Assembly: GCF_002846495.1 (NCBI RefSeq)
Contig: NZ_PJNE01000001.1
Coordinates: 868,001 to 932,000 of the forward strand
Direction: 5' to 3'
From: Phycicoccus duodecadis
GTDB taxonomy: Bacteria > Actinomycetota > Actinomycetes > Actinomycetales > Dermatophilaceae
Length of the DNA: 64,000 bases
In this document: piece by piece, positions 32,028 to 40,627 of the stretch
Layout of the letters: each line of letters begins with the position of its first letter
Position numbering within the stretch: position 1 is the first letter of the stretch
Notes under the pieces: model-generated
What the model was told of the DNA's origin: nothing
The model's input: only the letters and a program-made list of their open reading frames with translations
Databases searched by the model: none
Translations under genes and position numbers: made by a program

Positions 32028-32474
32028 ATGACCGACGCGCTCCCCACCGACCTCTTCACCGCGATCGACCACGTGGGTATCGCGGTCCCGGACCTCGACG
32101 ACGCGGTGGCGTTCTACTCGGCCACCTACGGGATGCGGATGCTGCACGAGGAGACCAACGAGGAGCAGGGCGTGCGCGAGGCGATGATGGGGGTCGGCGA
32201 GTCGGGCTCGTGCATCCAGCTGCTCGCACCGCTGTCGCCGGAGTCGACGATCGCGAAGTTCCTCGACCGCAGCGGCCCCGGCATCCAGCAGATGGCCTAC
32301 CGCGTCGACGACCTCGACGCGGTCAGCGCGACCCTTCGCGAGCGCGGTCTGCGGCTGCTGTACCCGGAGGCCAGGCGCGGCACCAGCGGCTCACGGGTGA
32401 ACTTCATCCACCCCAAGGACGCCCGCGGGGTCCTGGTCGAGCTGGTCGAGCCGGCCGCGGACGCCGCTCACTGA
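32028..32474 (+). CDS. mce: Methylmalonyl-CoA epimerase
   Basis: 148-residue vicinal-oxygen-chelate protein with two beta-alpha-beta3 repeats. It interconverts (2R)- and (2S)-methylmalonyl-CoA, and related enzymes also act on ethylmalonyl-CoA. Metal-site candidates are the His in AIDHVGIAV, Gln in CIQLLAP and Glu in GVLVELVEPA. The expected third ligand region reads GIQQMAYRV with Gln where many homologues have HH; mycobacterial-type epimerases share this. EEQGVREAMM and RGTSGSRVNFIHPK are diagnostic. The last 7 bp overlap the convergent GT39 gene. Confidence 0.92.
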   Translation: MTDALPTDLFTAIDHVGIAVPDLDDAVAFYSATYGMRMLHEETNEEQGVREAMMGVGESGSCIQLLAPLSPESTIAKFLDRSGPGIQQMAYRVDDLDAVSATLRERGLRLLYPEARRGTSGSRVNFIHPKDARGVLVELVEPAADAAH

Positions 32475-34210
32475 GCGGTGGCGCGGCACGTCCGGTCGGC
32501 GAGGTCGAGCACGGTCACGCCGGCCACGACGCTCGGGCAGCCCCGGCGGCGGGCCCAGTCGACGGCCGCGGCCACGGGATGGCCGGCCAGCGCGGGTGGC
32601 GTGCCGAGCGGGTACCGCCGGTACTGGCCGAGCAGCACCACGTAGCGCAGCCGACCCGAGGCGACGAACGAGCGCAGCTGCCCCTGGGTGGGAGCGTCGC
32701 TGGACCCGGTGAAGCCCCCGAGCGGCAGCACCGGCAGGCCGCTCGCGAGCTGCAGCTGGGCCGCCGGTGACGCCTGGGGCACGGCGGCCGCCCAGTCGCC
32801 CGAGCGGCGCGCCCGCAGCCACGCGACCAGCGCCGGGGGCGGCACGGAGGTGGCGCCCGCCTGGCTCCACCCGGCGCGCGGGTCGGCGCCGTTGACGACC
32901 ACCTGCGTGGTCACCGCGTCGGTGACCACGGGTCCGGTGAGGACGGCCAGGGCGGCGGCGAAGGCCGCCAGCGGCAGGAGCCGGGGCCTGCGGCCCTCGG
33001 GCAGCAGCAGCGCCAGCACCGCGGCGACGGTGGCCACCCCCGCCACGGCCGCCAGCCACGCGAGGTCGCGGCCGGTCGCGGCCAGGACGGCGGTGCCGGT
33101 GGCGCCCAGGACCGCCACGAGGGCCGCGCCCCGCCAGGGCGCCCACGCGCGTCCCACCCGCCCGGCGGCCAGGCCGAGCAGCCCGGCGGCCGGCGCGGCG
33201 AGGTAGCTCGTGTAGTACGGGTGCATCGCCCCGCCCATGGCGCTGAACAGCATCGCGGCGACCACCAGCCAGCCGCCGAGCAGCACCACGAGCGCGCGTT
33301 CGGCGCCGCGCACGGCGCGGTCGAGCGCGAGCAGCACCAGCGCCAGCAGCGCCCCCGGCAGGAACCACGTCACCTGGTCGGCGAACGGCGGGGTGAACAG
33401 CCGCAGCAGGCCCGGGTGGCCCGAGATGCTCCCTCCGCCGCGCCCCTCGAGCCGCGCGAAGCCGTTGGAGCCGAGGACGAGCTCGACCAGGCTGCCCTGC
33501 GAGTCGTCGGCGAACGGCCGCCGCCCCGGGCCCAGGACGGCGAGGACCGCGACCCACCACAGCCCCGACACCACGGCCGCCACGGCCACGGTGACGACCG
33601 CCCGCAGGCGCTGGGTGGCCAGCGGTCGCCAGAGCGCGACCCCGGCGGCCGGGGCCAGGACGAGGCCCGCCAGCCACTTGGTGAGGAAGGCCGCCCCGAG
33701 CGCGCCGCCGAGGAGCACCAGGAGACGCCGGCGCGGATGGTCGGCCAGCGCCGCCACGGCCCACGCGGCGACCACCGACACCAGGAGCAGCATGGTGTCG
33801 GGGTCGTCGTAGCGCGACAGGGCGAAGGTCACCGGGCTCACGGCCAGCAGCACGGCCGCGACGACCCCGGCCCGCAGGCCGGCCACCCGCCGGACGGTGT
33901 GCCCGAGCAGCACGACCGCGGCCGCCGTGACGAGGGCCTGCGGGAGGAGCACGGCCACCGACCGGACGCCGAGGAGCCGGACCGAGAGCATCATCGGCCA
34001 GAGCCCCAGAGGCGGCTTGTCGGTGGAGACGACGGATCGTGGCTCGAGGCTGCCGAAGAACGCGGCGCCGAGGTGCCGGCCGCCGGTGGCGGCGATGCCG
34101 GCGTAGTAGACGTTGCCCCACCCGTTGCGCGACAGGTGCCAGGTGCTCGCCAGGAGGGCCAGCAGGCCGACCGCGCCCAGGGCGGCCCACCCGCGGCGCC
34201 GCCCGGTCAT
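32468..34210 (-). CDS. GT39-type membrane glycosyltransferase (ArnT/PMT-like)
   Basis: 580-residue polytopic protein with about 12 membrane segments and a soluble C-terminal part of about 130 residues. Family features are the first-loop region ending STDKPPLGLWPMM and a second loop SRYDDPDTMLLL. Such enzymes move a sugar from a polyprenyl-phosphate donor to an envelope acceptor on the outer face. The ATG overlaps the stop of the upstream phosphatase-like gene (ATGA). It is the last of three coupled genes and probably decorates a cell-surface glycan or lipid; donor and acceptor unknown. Confidence 0.85.
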   Translation of the reverse strand: MTGRRRGWAALGAVGLLALLASTWHLSRNGWGNVYYAGIAATGGRHLGAAFFGSLEPRSVVSTDKPPLGLWPMMLSVRLLGVRSVAVLLPQALVTAAAVVLLGHTVRRVAGLRAGVVAAVLLAVSPVTFALSRYDDPDTMLLLVSVVAAWAVAALADHPRRRLLVLLGGALGAAFLTKWLAGLVLAPAAGVALWRPLATQRLRAVVTVAVAAVVSGLWWVAVLAVLGPGRRPFADDSQGSLVELVLGSNGFARLEGRGGGSISGHPGLLRLFTPPFADQVTWFLPGALLALVLLALDRAVRGAERALVVLLGGWLVVAAMLFSAMGGAMHPYYTSYLAAPAAGLLGLAAGRVGRAWAPWRGAALVAVLGATGTAVLAATGRDLAWLAAVAGVATVAAVLALLLPEGRRPRLLPLAAFAAALAVLTGPVVTDAVTTQVVVNGADPRAGWSQAGATSVPPPALVAWLRARRSGDWAAAVPQASPAAQLQLASGLPVLPLGGFTGSSDAPTQGQLRSFVASGRLRYVVLLGQYRRYPLGTPPALAGHPVAAAVDWARRRGCPSVVAGVTVLDLADRTCRATAQ

Positions 34211-36222
34211 CCGGGAGGCTCGGCGACGTCGGGGATGCGGTCGGGGACGCGGTCGGCGCTGCGGTCGGCCAGCACCAGGGGCAGCAGCGACAGGGCGACG
34301 AAGGCCGGGACCACCAGGCCCGAGTCGTTGATGGCGAACCCCACGACCCCCACGACGGCGCATCCGCGCAGGACCAGCGCGCCGGCCCGCGTCGGCCGCC
34401 AGCGGGCCCGCCACAGGGCCACGGCCAGCACCAGGGTGCCCAGGGCCACGGCCAGCAGGGGCGGGGACCCCAGGTTGGTGAGGTTCTGGGCGAGCTTGCG
34501 CCCCAGCACGTCGCCGAGGCCGCCGTCCAGGACGGTCTGGACGAACTCGCCGAGGTGGGTGCGCGACGCCGCCGGGCGCAGCCAGTCGAGCACCGCCACG
34601 CCCGCTGTCACCAGCACCACCGCCGCGAGGGCCGCCCCGACCCGCACGGCGGTGAACCGCACGCCCGCGGCGAGCGCCAGCACGACCAGCCCGGCCAGGA
34701 GCAGCCCCGGGGGGCCCCCGAAGTCGGCGCCGTACGAGGGGTGCCCCTCGACGGCGGTCAGCAGCAGCCCGACGACGCCCGCGAGCGTGAGTGCCCACGG
34801 GCGGGGCAGCCGCCCGGCCGTCGCGACGAGGACCACGACGGCGACGGAGGCCGTCCCGTACAGGGCGTAGCTGGTGTTGCCGATGCCGTAGAAGCGTCCG
34901 CCGACGACCGGGTTCTGTCCGAAGACCGACGCCAGCTGCAGCCCCGAGCCCGTGAGCACGTCGCCGACCAGGACGAGCAGCGTCAGGACGGCGACCACGA
35001 GCAGCGCCCCGAGGGGGCGCCGGCGCCCCACCGCCACGGCCAGGGCCGCGACGGCCACGGCCGCGACCGCCAGCGCGGCGGTGAAGGCCAGGACCGGACG
35101 CCCCGCGTGCCACCAGGGCACGAGGTTGGCGACGTAGGTGGCGAGCGGCACGGTGGCCAGGGCCTCGCCGAGCACCCGCACCGACGGCGGCAGGCGCTCG
35201 GCGGCGCGGCCGCGCAGCACCAGCAGCGCCGCCACGGCACACCACAGGGCATAGGCCGCCGCGAGCCAGCCGGTCACCTGCGGGCTCACGGAGCGCAGCG
35301 TGGCGGCGCGGGACTCGAAGCCCGTGCGGTCGGCCACGCGCTCGGCTCCGGGGACGTCGCCCGACCCCGCGACCCGCGAGACGGGGCGCCCGGTGAGACC
35401 GCTGTCGTCGGCCCCGGCCCACGAGAGCAGCGAGGCGGTGAGGTCCTGCAGCTGGACCAGCCCGGGCTGGCGGGTGGAGGCCGACGTCAGCTCGCCGGCG
35501 CCCAGCCCGGTCGCGATGACGGCCCGCGGCCGTACCGGGGAGGCGCCGTCACCGATCCCGGCGACCACGAGCCGGGTCCCGGGGCGGGACGCGTAGCCGG
35601 ACACCAGGCTGTCGAGAGCGCGCAGGGCCTCGGCCCGTGCGGACGGGTCCACCGGGAGGGTGCCGCCGTCGACGAGGAGCACCGGGCACGGCGAGCCGGC
35701 CCCCGCCGCGACCGTCCGGACGTGTCCCGAGGGGTCGGCGGCGGCCACGGCGGCGCCCGGGCCGGTCGCCGCGACGCAGGCCCCGGCGGCCTCGAGCCGC
35801 TGCGCCAGGGTGCCCGGGCGGGCGTCGTAGCCGTCGGCGCGGGCGCGGGCCAGGTACTCCGACCAGCGCGGCACCACGCCGTCCGTGACGGGTGGGGCGG
35901 CGCGACACGGCTCGGCCACGTCGGCCGCGCGGCGGCCGGCCGAGAGGGTGAGCCAGCCGTCGACCGCGCACGCGCGCGACCGGACGGCGCGCACCGTCAT
36001 CGACGCGACGGCGCCGTCGTCGGCCAGCCGGCGCAGCGTGGGCGTCGTCGCCGCGTCGATGTCGCTCCAGGCCAGGCCGGCCGCCCCGACCAGAACCACC
36101 GGCCCCGCCCCGGGGGACGCGGGCCGGGCGGGGGCGGACGCCGTGGCGCCGACGGCCGTGAGGCCGAGCAGCGCCAGCAGGGCGGCGACCACGGCCAGGG
36201 CGGCCCGGCGGGGAAGGGTCAT
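34207..36222 (-). CDS. Polytopic membrane protein with extracytoplasmic alkaline-phosphatase-like domain
   Basis: 671-residue protein. A signal segment (about residues 5-28) is followed by a 270-residue exported domain. That domain starts PVVLVGAAGLAWSDI, continues TTPTLRRLADDGAV, and resembles the sulfatase/alkaline-phosphatase fold, but with no obvious metal-site Ser/Thr-Cys-x-Pro motif. About ten membrane segments follow, with VVGGRFYGIGNTSYALYG in one loop. The ATG overlaps the stop of the GH15-like gene and its stop overlaps the GT39 start, so all three are coupled. I recognise it only as an actinobacterial family of unknown function. Confidence 0.7.
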   Translation of the reverse strand: MTLPRRAALAVVAALLALLGLTAVGATASAPARPASPGAGPVVLVGAAGLAWSDIDAATTPTLRRLADDGAVASMTVRAVRSRACAVDGWLTLSAGRRAADVAEPCRAAPPVTDGVVPRWSEYLARARADGYDARPGTLAQRLEAAGACVAATGPGAAVAAADPSGHVRTVAAGAGSPCPVLLVDGGTLPVDPSARAEALRALDSLVSGYASRPGTRLVVAGIGDGASPVRPRAVIATGLGAGELTSASTRQPGLVQLQDLTASLLSWAGADDSGLTGRPVSRVAGSGDVPGAERVADRTGFESRAATLRSVSPQVTGWLAAAYALWCAVAALLVLRGRAAERLPPSVRVLGEALATVPLATYVANLVPWWHAGRPVLAFTAALAVAAVAVAALAVAVGRRRPLGALLVVAVLTLLVLVGDVLTGSGLQLASVFGQNPVVGGRFYGIGNTSYALYGTASVAVVVLVATAGRLPRPWALTLAGVVGLLLTAVEGHPSYGADFGGPPGLLLAGLVVLALAAGVRFTAVRVGAALAAVVLVTAGVAVLDWLRPAASRTHLGEFVQTVLDGGLGDVLGRKLAQNLTNLGSPPLLAVALGTLVLAVALWRARWRPTRAGALVLRGCAVVGVVGFAINDSGLVVPAFVALSLLPLVLADRSADRVPDRIPDVAEPPG

Positions 36223-37523
36223 CGCAGCGCCAGCTCGTGCCGGGCGATGACGACCGAGGCCGCCGTCCACGCCAGGGGGGCCACGGCGGCCGGTCGGCCG
36301 TCGTGCAGGACCTTCTCGGGGAAGGAGCCGGCGGCGGTGCGGTGGCGCCCCAGCCAGGTCAGCAGCTCCTGGGCCTTGGCGGGGTAGCCGGTGGCCGCCC
36401 ACGCCGCGGCGAAGAGGGCGGTCTCGGGGGTCCAGCTGATGCCGTCCTCCTTCCACGAGGCGCCGGGAGCCAGGCCCCCGGCAGGGCGGGCCATCGCGGT
36501 CTGGGCCCGGTCGACGGCCGTCAGCAGGGCGAGGTCGGGCTGGGGGTCGCCGATCGGCGCGACCAGGAAGGTCACCGCGGCGTCGGGGGCGTCGCCGCCG
36601 AGCAGCCGCGGGTAGCCGCGCGGGGCGAAGACGTCGTGCACGTGCCGCCCCAGGACGGCGGCCGCGGCCTCGGTGCGGTCGGCCATGGCCATCTCGCCGG
36701 CCAGCCGGAGCGCCCCGGTGCCGCTGCGCAGCCCCGCCAGCACCGCGGCGGCGGTCCCGAGGGTCAGGGTGTCCTCGACCAGCTCCCAGTAGTCGCTCGA
36801 CGGCGGCGGGAGGCCGGTCGTGGCGTCGCGCGAGACCAGCAGCAGGCGCGCGGCGCGCACGAGCATCGGGCGCAGCGGCTCGACCAGCTCGTGCGCGCGC
36901 TCCGGTGCGAACCGCCCGAGCTGGTCGGCGGCCCAGAGCACCCACGCCGCGCCGTCGAGCTGGGGGTGCCGGTCGTCCGGCGGGCCGCCCGAGGTGAGGT
37001 CGTAGCGGGCCTCGAACCAGCCGTCGGCCCGCTGCACACCCTGCAGGAACGCCAGCTGGGCGGCGGCCTCGTCGGGCCGGCCCAGGCGGGCCAGGGCGCT
37101 GGCCACGAACGCGACGTCCCGCGGCCAGGCGTAGCGCCACCGCGGCGACCATCCGGCGACCGCCACGGGGAGGCCGTCGGTCAGGGCGCGCAGGTCGAGC
37201 AGGGCCGAGTGCAGCACCCCGTCGCGGTCGGCCACCCGCCGGACCCACGGCGCGCAGTCGGCCAGCCACTCCTCCTCGTCCTCGACCAGCCGCGAGCGCC
37301 ACGGCCCGGCCTCCAGCACCCGGGTGCGGGGCACGACCTCGTCGGGACGCCCGGCCGGCACCAGCCGGCGCTGGGCGGGGGCCGAGAACGCCACCGTCTC
37401 GCTGTACAGCGGGATCTCGGCGTGCCGGAGCCGGTCGACCACCACACCGCCGGTGCCGCCCACCAGGGCGGCCGCGCCGCCACCGAGGACCAGGCCGCGG
37501 CGGCTCACCCGGACACGACTCAC
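36219..37523 (-). CDS. Exported GH15-like (glucoamylase-type) protein
   Basis: 434-residue protein. The N-terminus SRRGLVLGGGAAALVGG has a twin Arg and hydrophobic core, so Tat export is likely. The (alpha/alpha)6 barrel shows RYAWPRDVAFVASAL and SSDYWELVEDT with a candidate general-acid Glu, and AAGSFPEKV with a candidate base Glu, as in GH15. It lacks the N-terminal super-sandwich of full bacterial glucoamylases. First gene of a three-gene coupled unit with a phosphatase-like protein and a GT39 enzyme; it may trim an envelope glycan rather than starch. Confidence 0.8.
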   Translation of the reverse strand: MSRVRVSRRGLVLGGGAAALVGGTGGVVVDRLRHAEIPLYSETVAFSAPAQRRLVPAGRPDEVVPRTRVLEAGPWRSRLVEDEEEWLADCAPWVRRVADRDGVLHSALLDLRALTDGLPVAVAGWSPRWRYAWPRDVAFVASALARLGRPDEAAAQLAFLQGVQRADGWFEARYDLTSGGPPDDRHPQLDGAAWVLWAADQLGRFAPERAHELVEPLRPMLVRAARLLLVSRDATTGLPPPSSDYWELVEDTLTLGTAAAVLAGLRSGTGALRLAGEMAMADRTEAAAAVLGRHVHDVFAPRGYPRLLGGDAPDAAVTFLVAPIGDPQPDLALLTAVDRAQTAMARPAGGLAPGASWKEDGISWTPETALFAAAWAATGYPAKAQELLTWLGRHRTAAGSFPEKVLHDGRPAAVAPLAWTAASVVIARHELALR

Positions 37524-37674
37524 CCGCGAACGGTATCCCGACCGTCCGTGCGGCGTCGGGGGCCCTCGTGAGGCGGATCACGCGGTGACCGGCGTCTCAG
37601 GCGCCCGCCCCCCGACCGAACCGGCCAGTAGGTTCGCCGCGACGCATCCCCGTCCGCCGAAGGAGCACGACCCC

Positions 37675-39015
37675 ATGGACCAGATCCGCGAGGCCATCCT
37701 CTCCGGAGACCGCAGCGCCCGGACCTACGCCGGGCTCGCCATCCCCGACTCCTACCGCGCGGCCACCGTGCACCGGGACGAGGTGGGGATGTTCGAGGGC
37801 CTGCCCACCAAGGAGAAGGACCCGCGCCGGTCGCTGCACGTCGAGGACGTCCCGGTCCCCGAGCTCGCGCCCGGCGAGGCCCTCGTGGCGGTCATGGCCA
37901 GCGCCATCAACTACAACACCGTGTGGACCTCGATCTTCGAGCCCGTCTCCACCTTCGGGTTCCTCGAGCGCTACGGGCGTACCTCCGAGTTCGCGAAGCG
38001 GCACGACCTGCCCTACCACGTGGTCGGCTCCGACCTGGCCGGCGTCGTGCTGCGCACCGGGCCCGGCGTCACGAAGTGGAAGGCCGGCACCGAGGTCGTC
38101 GCGCACTGCCTCTCGGTCGAGCTGGAGGACGCCGAGGGCCACGATGACACGATGATGGACCCGCAGCAGCGCATCTGGGGCTTCGAGACCAACTTCGGCG
38201 GCCTGGCCGAGCTCGCGATCGTCAAGGCCAACCAGCTGATGCCCAAGCCGGCCCACCTGACCTGGGAGGAGGCCGCCTCCCCCGGGCTGGTCAACTCCAC
38301 CGCCTACCGCCAGCTCATCAGCAAGAACGGCGCCCACATGAAGCTCGGCGACCGCGTGCTGGTCTGGGGCGCGTCCGGCGGCCTCGGCTCCTACGCCACC
38401 CAGATGGCGCTGGCCGGCGGGGCCACCCCCATCTGCGTCGTGTCCTCGCCCGAGAAGGCCGAGATCTGCCGGGCCATGGGCGCCGAGCTGATCATCGACC
38501 GCTCCGCCGAGGGGTACCGGTTCTGGAACGAGGAGAACACCGCCCAGGACCCCAAGGAGTGGCAGCGCCTGGGCAAGCGCATCCGCGAGCTCACGGGCGG
38601 GCACGACGTCGACATCGTCTTCGAGCACCCGGGCCGCGAGACCTTCGGTGCCAGCGTCTACGTCGCGCGCAAGGGGGGCACCATCATCACCTGCGCCTCG
38701 ACCTCGGGGTACCTGCACGAGTACGACAACCGCTACCTCTGGATGAACCTCAAGAAGATCCTCAGCTCGCACTTCGCGAACTACCGCGAGGCCTGGGAGG
38801 CCAACGACCTCGTGAACCGCGGGATCGTCCACCCCACCCTGAGCAAGACCTACCGGCTCGAGGACGTCGGGCAGGCCGCGCTCGACGTGCACCGCAACGC
38901 CCACCAGGGCAAGGTCGGCGTCCTGACCCTGGCCCCGGAGGCCGGGCTCGGCGTCACCGACCCCGAGAAGCGCGCCCGGTTCGAGCCCGCCATCAACCGC
39001 TTCCGCGACGCCTGA
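37675..39015 (+). CDS. ccr: Crotonyl-CoA carboxylase/reductase
   Basis: 446-residue MDR-superfamily enzyme that reductively carboxylates crotonyl-CoA to ethylmalonyl-CoA with NADPH and CO2. Visible are INYNTVWTSIFEPVSTF, the cofactor loop WGASGGLGSYATQMA, and FEHPGRETFGASVY, all diagnostic for Ccr. AAGGAG lies 10 bases upstream of the ATG and TAGGTT (37629-37634) could be the -10 box. Length is normal. It defines the ethylmalonyl-CoA pathway together with the mutase at 48.7 kb, or supplies ethylmalonyl units. Confidence 0.96.
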   Translation: MDQIREAILSGDRSARTYAGLAIPDSYRAATVHRDEVGMFEGLPTKEKDPRRSLHVEDVPVPELAPGEALVAVMASAINYNTVWTSIFEPVSTFGFLERYGRTSEFAKRHDLPYHVVGSDLAGVVLRTGPGVTKWKAGTEVVAHCLSVELEDAEGHDDTMMDPQQRIWGFETNFGGLAELAIVKANQLMPKPAHLTWEEAASPGLVNSTAYRQLISKNGAHMKLGDRVLVWGASGGLGSYATQMALAGGATPICVVSSPEKAEICRAMGAELIIDRSAEGYRFWNEENTAQDPKEWQRLGKRIRELTGGHDVDIVFEHPGRETFGASVYVARKGGTIITCASTSGYLHEYDNRYLWMNLKKILSSHFANYREAWEANDLVNRGIVHPTLSKTYRLEDVGQAALDVHRNAHQGKVGVLTLAPEAGLGVTDPEKRARFEPAINRFRDA

Positions 39016-39100
39016 GGCACGCGTCCGCGACGCGGCGGCCGGGGTCCCTGACCTGCGCTCACGCGGGACGCTCCCCGGCTAGGGTGAGCGCCGGAGGTGG

Positions 39101-40312
39101 ATGGTGCGACTGACCACGGTGTGGGGCCCGGTGTCCCGCTGGGGCGAGTTCCGCCGACGCCAGCTCCAGGCGCTCGAGCGCAGCAACCGCCTCGACCGCG
39201 GGCCGCTGGGCGACGAGCCGGGCGCCGCCCCGGCCGAGCACCCGTTGTCGCGCTACGGCGCGGTCGGGCAGCCGCTGAACCGGCACTCCCCCTTCTACCT
39301 CGGGTTCTTCGGCGCCACCGGGGCCATGCTCGCGTTCGGGCTGTGGACCACCCTCGGGCGGCTCGCCACGACGCTGAGCATCCTGCTCGTCGCGTTCTTC
39401 CTCGCCCTCGCGCTGGACCCCGTGGTCGAGCGCCTGATGCGCCACCGCGTGCGCCGGTCGGCGGCCGTCGCGGCCGTCTTCGGCGGCCTGGTGGTCGTCA
39501 TCGGCGCGATCGGCTGGCTGGTCCTGCCGACGGCCATCACCCAGGGCTCGTCGCTGGCCCAGGCGGCCCCCCAGTACGTCGTCGACCTGCTCGACGCCCG
39601 CTGGGTCCACGAGCTCGACTCGCGCTACAACGTCATCGGCCGCCTCCAGACCGAGCTGCTCCAGAAGCTGGGCGACCAGGGCTTCATCGAGGGCCTGGTC
39701 GGGGGGCTGCTGGGCGCCGGCCGGGCGGTGCTCTCGGGCACCTTCCAGATCCTCACCGTGCTGGTGCTCACGCTCTACCTGCTGGTCTCCCTCCCGCGCG
39801 TCAAGCACGCCACCTACGCCCTGGTGCCGGTCAGCCGGCGCCCGCGCGTCGAGTCGCTCTCCGAGGAGATCATGCGCCGGGTCGGCTCCTACGCCGGCGG
39901 CCAGGTCGCCATCGCCACCCTCAACGCCACCATGTCCTGGATCATGATGCTCATCGTCGGCGTGCCCTACTCCGCGGCGCTGGCCGTGCTGGTCGGCGTG
40001 CTGGGGCTCATCCCGATGGTCGGCGCCACCCTGGGGGCCGGGCTGGTGACGCTGGTCGCGTTCTTCGACGAGCCGCACAAGGCGCTGGTCGTGGTCATCT
40101 ACTACGTCGTCTACCAGCAGGTCGAGAACTACCTCATCGCCCCGCGGGTCATGCAGCACACGGTCTCGGTGCCCGGCATCGTCACGGTGGTGGCGGCCCT
40201 GACCGGCGGCGCGCTGCTGGGCATCCTCGGCGCGCTGCTGGCCATCCCGGTCGCCGCCGGGCTGCTGCTGATCTACGACGAGGTGCTGGTCCCGCGCCAG
40301 CGCGCAGCCTGA
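39101..40312 (+). CDS. AI-2E family transporter (TqsA/YdiK-like permease)
   Basis: 403-residue membrane protein. A hydrophilic N-terminus of about 65 residues precedes paired membrane segments, a central exported/cytosolic helical region and the conserved C-terminal block LGLIPMVGATLGA...QVENYLIAPRVM. Family members export varied small molecules or exchange cations; the autoinducer role is proven for few. GGAGG 5 bases before the ATG. Single gene after ccr; no link to it is evident. Confidence 0.88.
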   Translation: MVRLTTVWGPVSRWGEFRRRQLQALERSNRLDRGPLGDEPGAAPAEHPLSRYGAVGQPLNRHSPFYLGFFGATGAMLAFGLWTTLGRLATTLSILLVAFFLALALDPVVERLMRHRVRRSAAVAAVFGGLVVVIGAIGWLVLPTAITQGSSLAQAAPQYVVDLLDARWVHELDSRYNVIGRLQTELLQKLGDQGFIEGLVGGLLGAGRAVLSGTFQILTVLVLTLYLLVSLPRVKHATYALVPVSRRPRVESLSEEIMRRVGSYAGGQVAIATLNATMSWIMMLIVGVPYSAALAVLVGVLGLIPMVGATLGAGLVTLVAFFDEPHKALVVVIYYVVYQQVENYLIAPRVMQHTVSVPGIVTVVAALTGGALLGILGALLAIPVAAGLLLIYDEVLVPRQRAA

Positions 40313-40331
40313 GGCCCGGCCGCCGGCGCGC

Positions 40332-40610
40332 TCAGGGGCGCGCGGCGTTGCGGGCGCCCCAGCAGCGGGTGTGCCAGTGCCGGCGCTGCTCGAGACCGCC
40401 CACGCCCTCGGCCGGCCACGCCACCACGTGCGGGGTCCCGGTGGGGATGCCCTGGTGGCAGCCCGGGCAGACGTACTCGCGGCCCGAGGTGGCCCCGCTG
40501 AGCCGGCGCACGTTCCAGGGCCGGCCCCGCCACGTCTCGGTGCTCACCGCGGTCGAGGCCCCGAGGGGGCGCACCTCGAGGTCGCGGCGGCGGCGGTTCG
40601 ATCGGGGCAC
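40332..40610 (-). CDS. Small putative zinc-binding protein, function unknown
   Basis: 92-residue basic protein with YVCPGCHQGIPTGTPHVVAWP, then RRHWHTRCWGAR: a CxxC pair plus a later His and Cys that could hold one zinc ion. This pattern is common in a small conserved actinobacterial family, sometimes annotated as ATP/GTP-binding without evidence. GTG start chosen because the conserved region follows it; the ribosome-binding site is weak. It ends 20 bases from the convergent AI-2E gene, and the oxidase gene lies just upstream on the same strand. Confidence 0.65.
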   Translation of the reverse strand: MPRSNRRRRDLEVRPLGASTAVSTETWRGRPWNVRRLSGATSGREYVCPGCHQGIPTGTPHVVAWPAEGVGGLEQRRHWHTRCWGARNAARP

Positions 40611-40627
40611 CGCTCCAGTCTCGCCGA

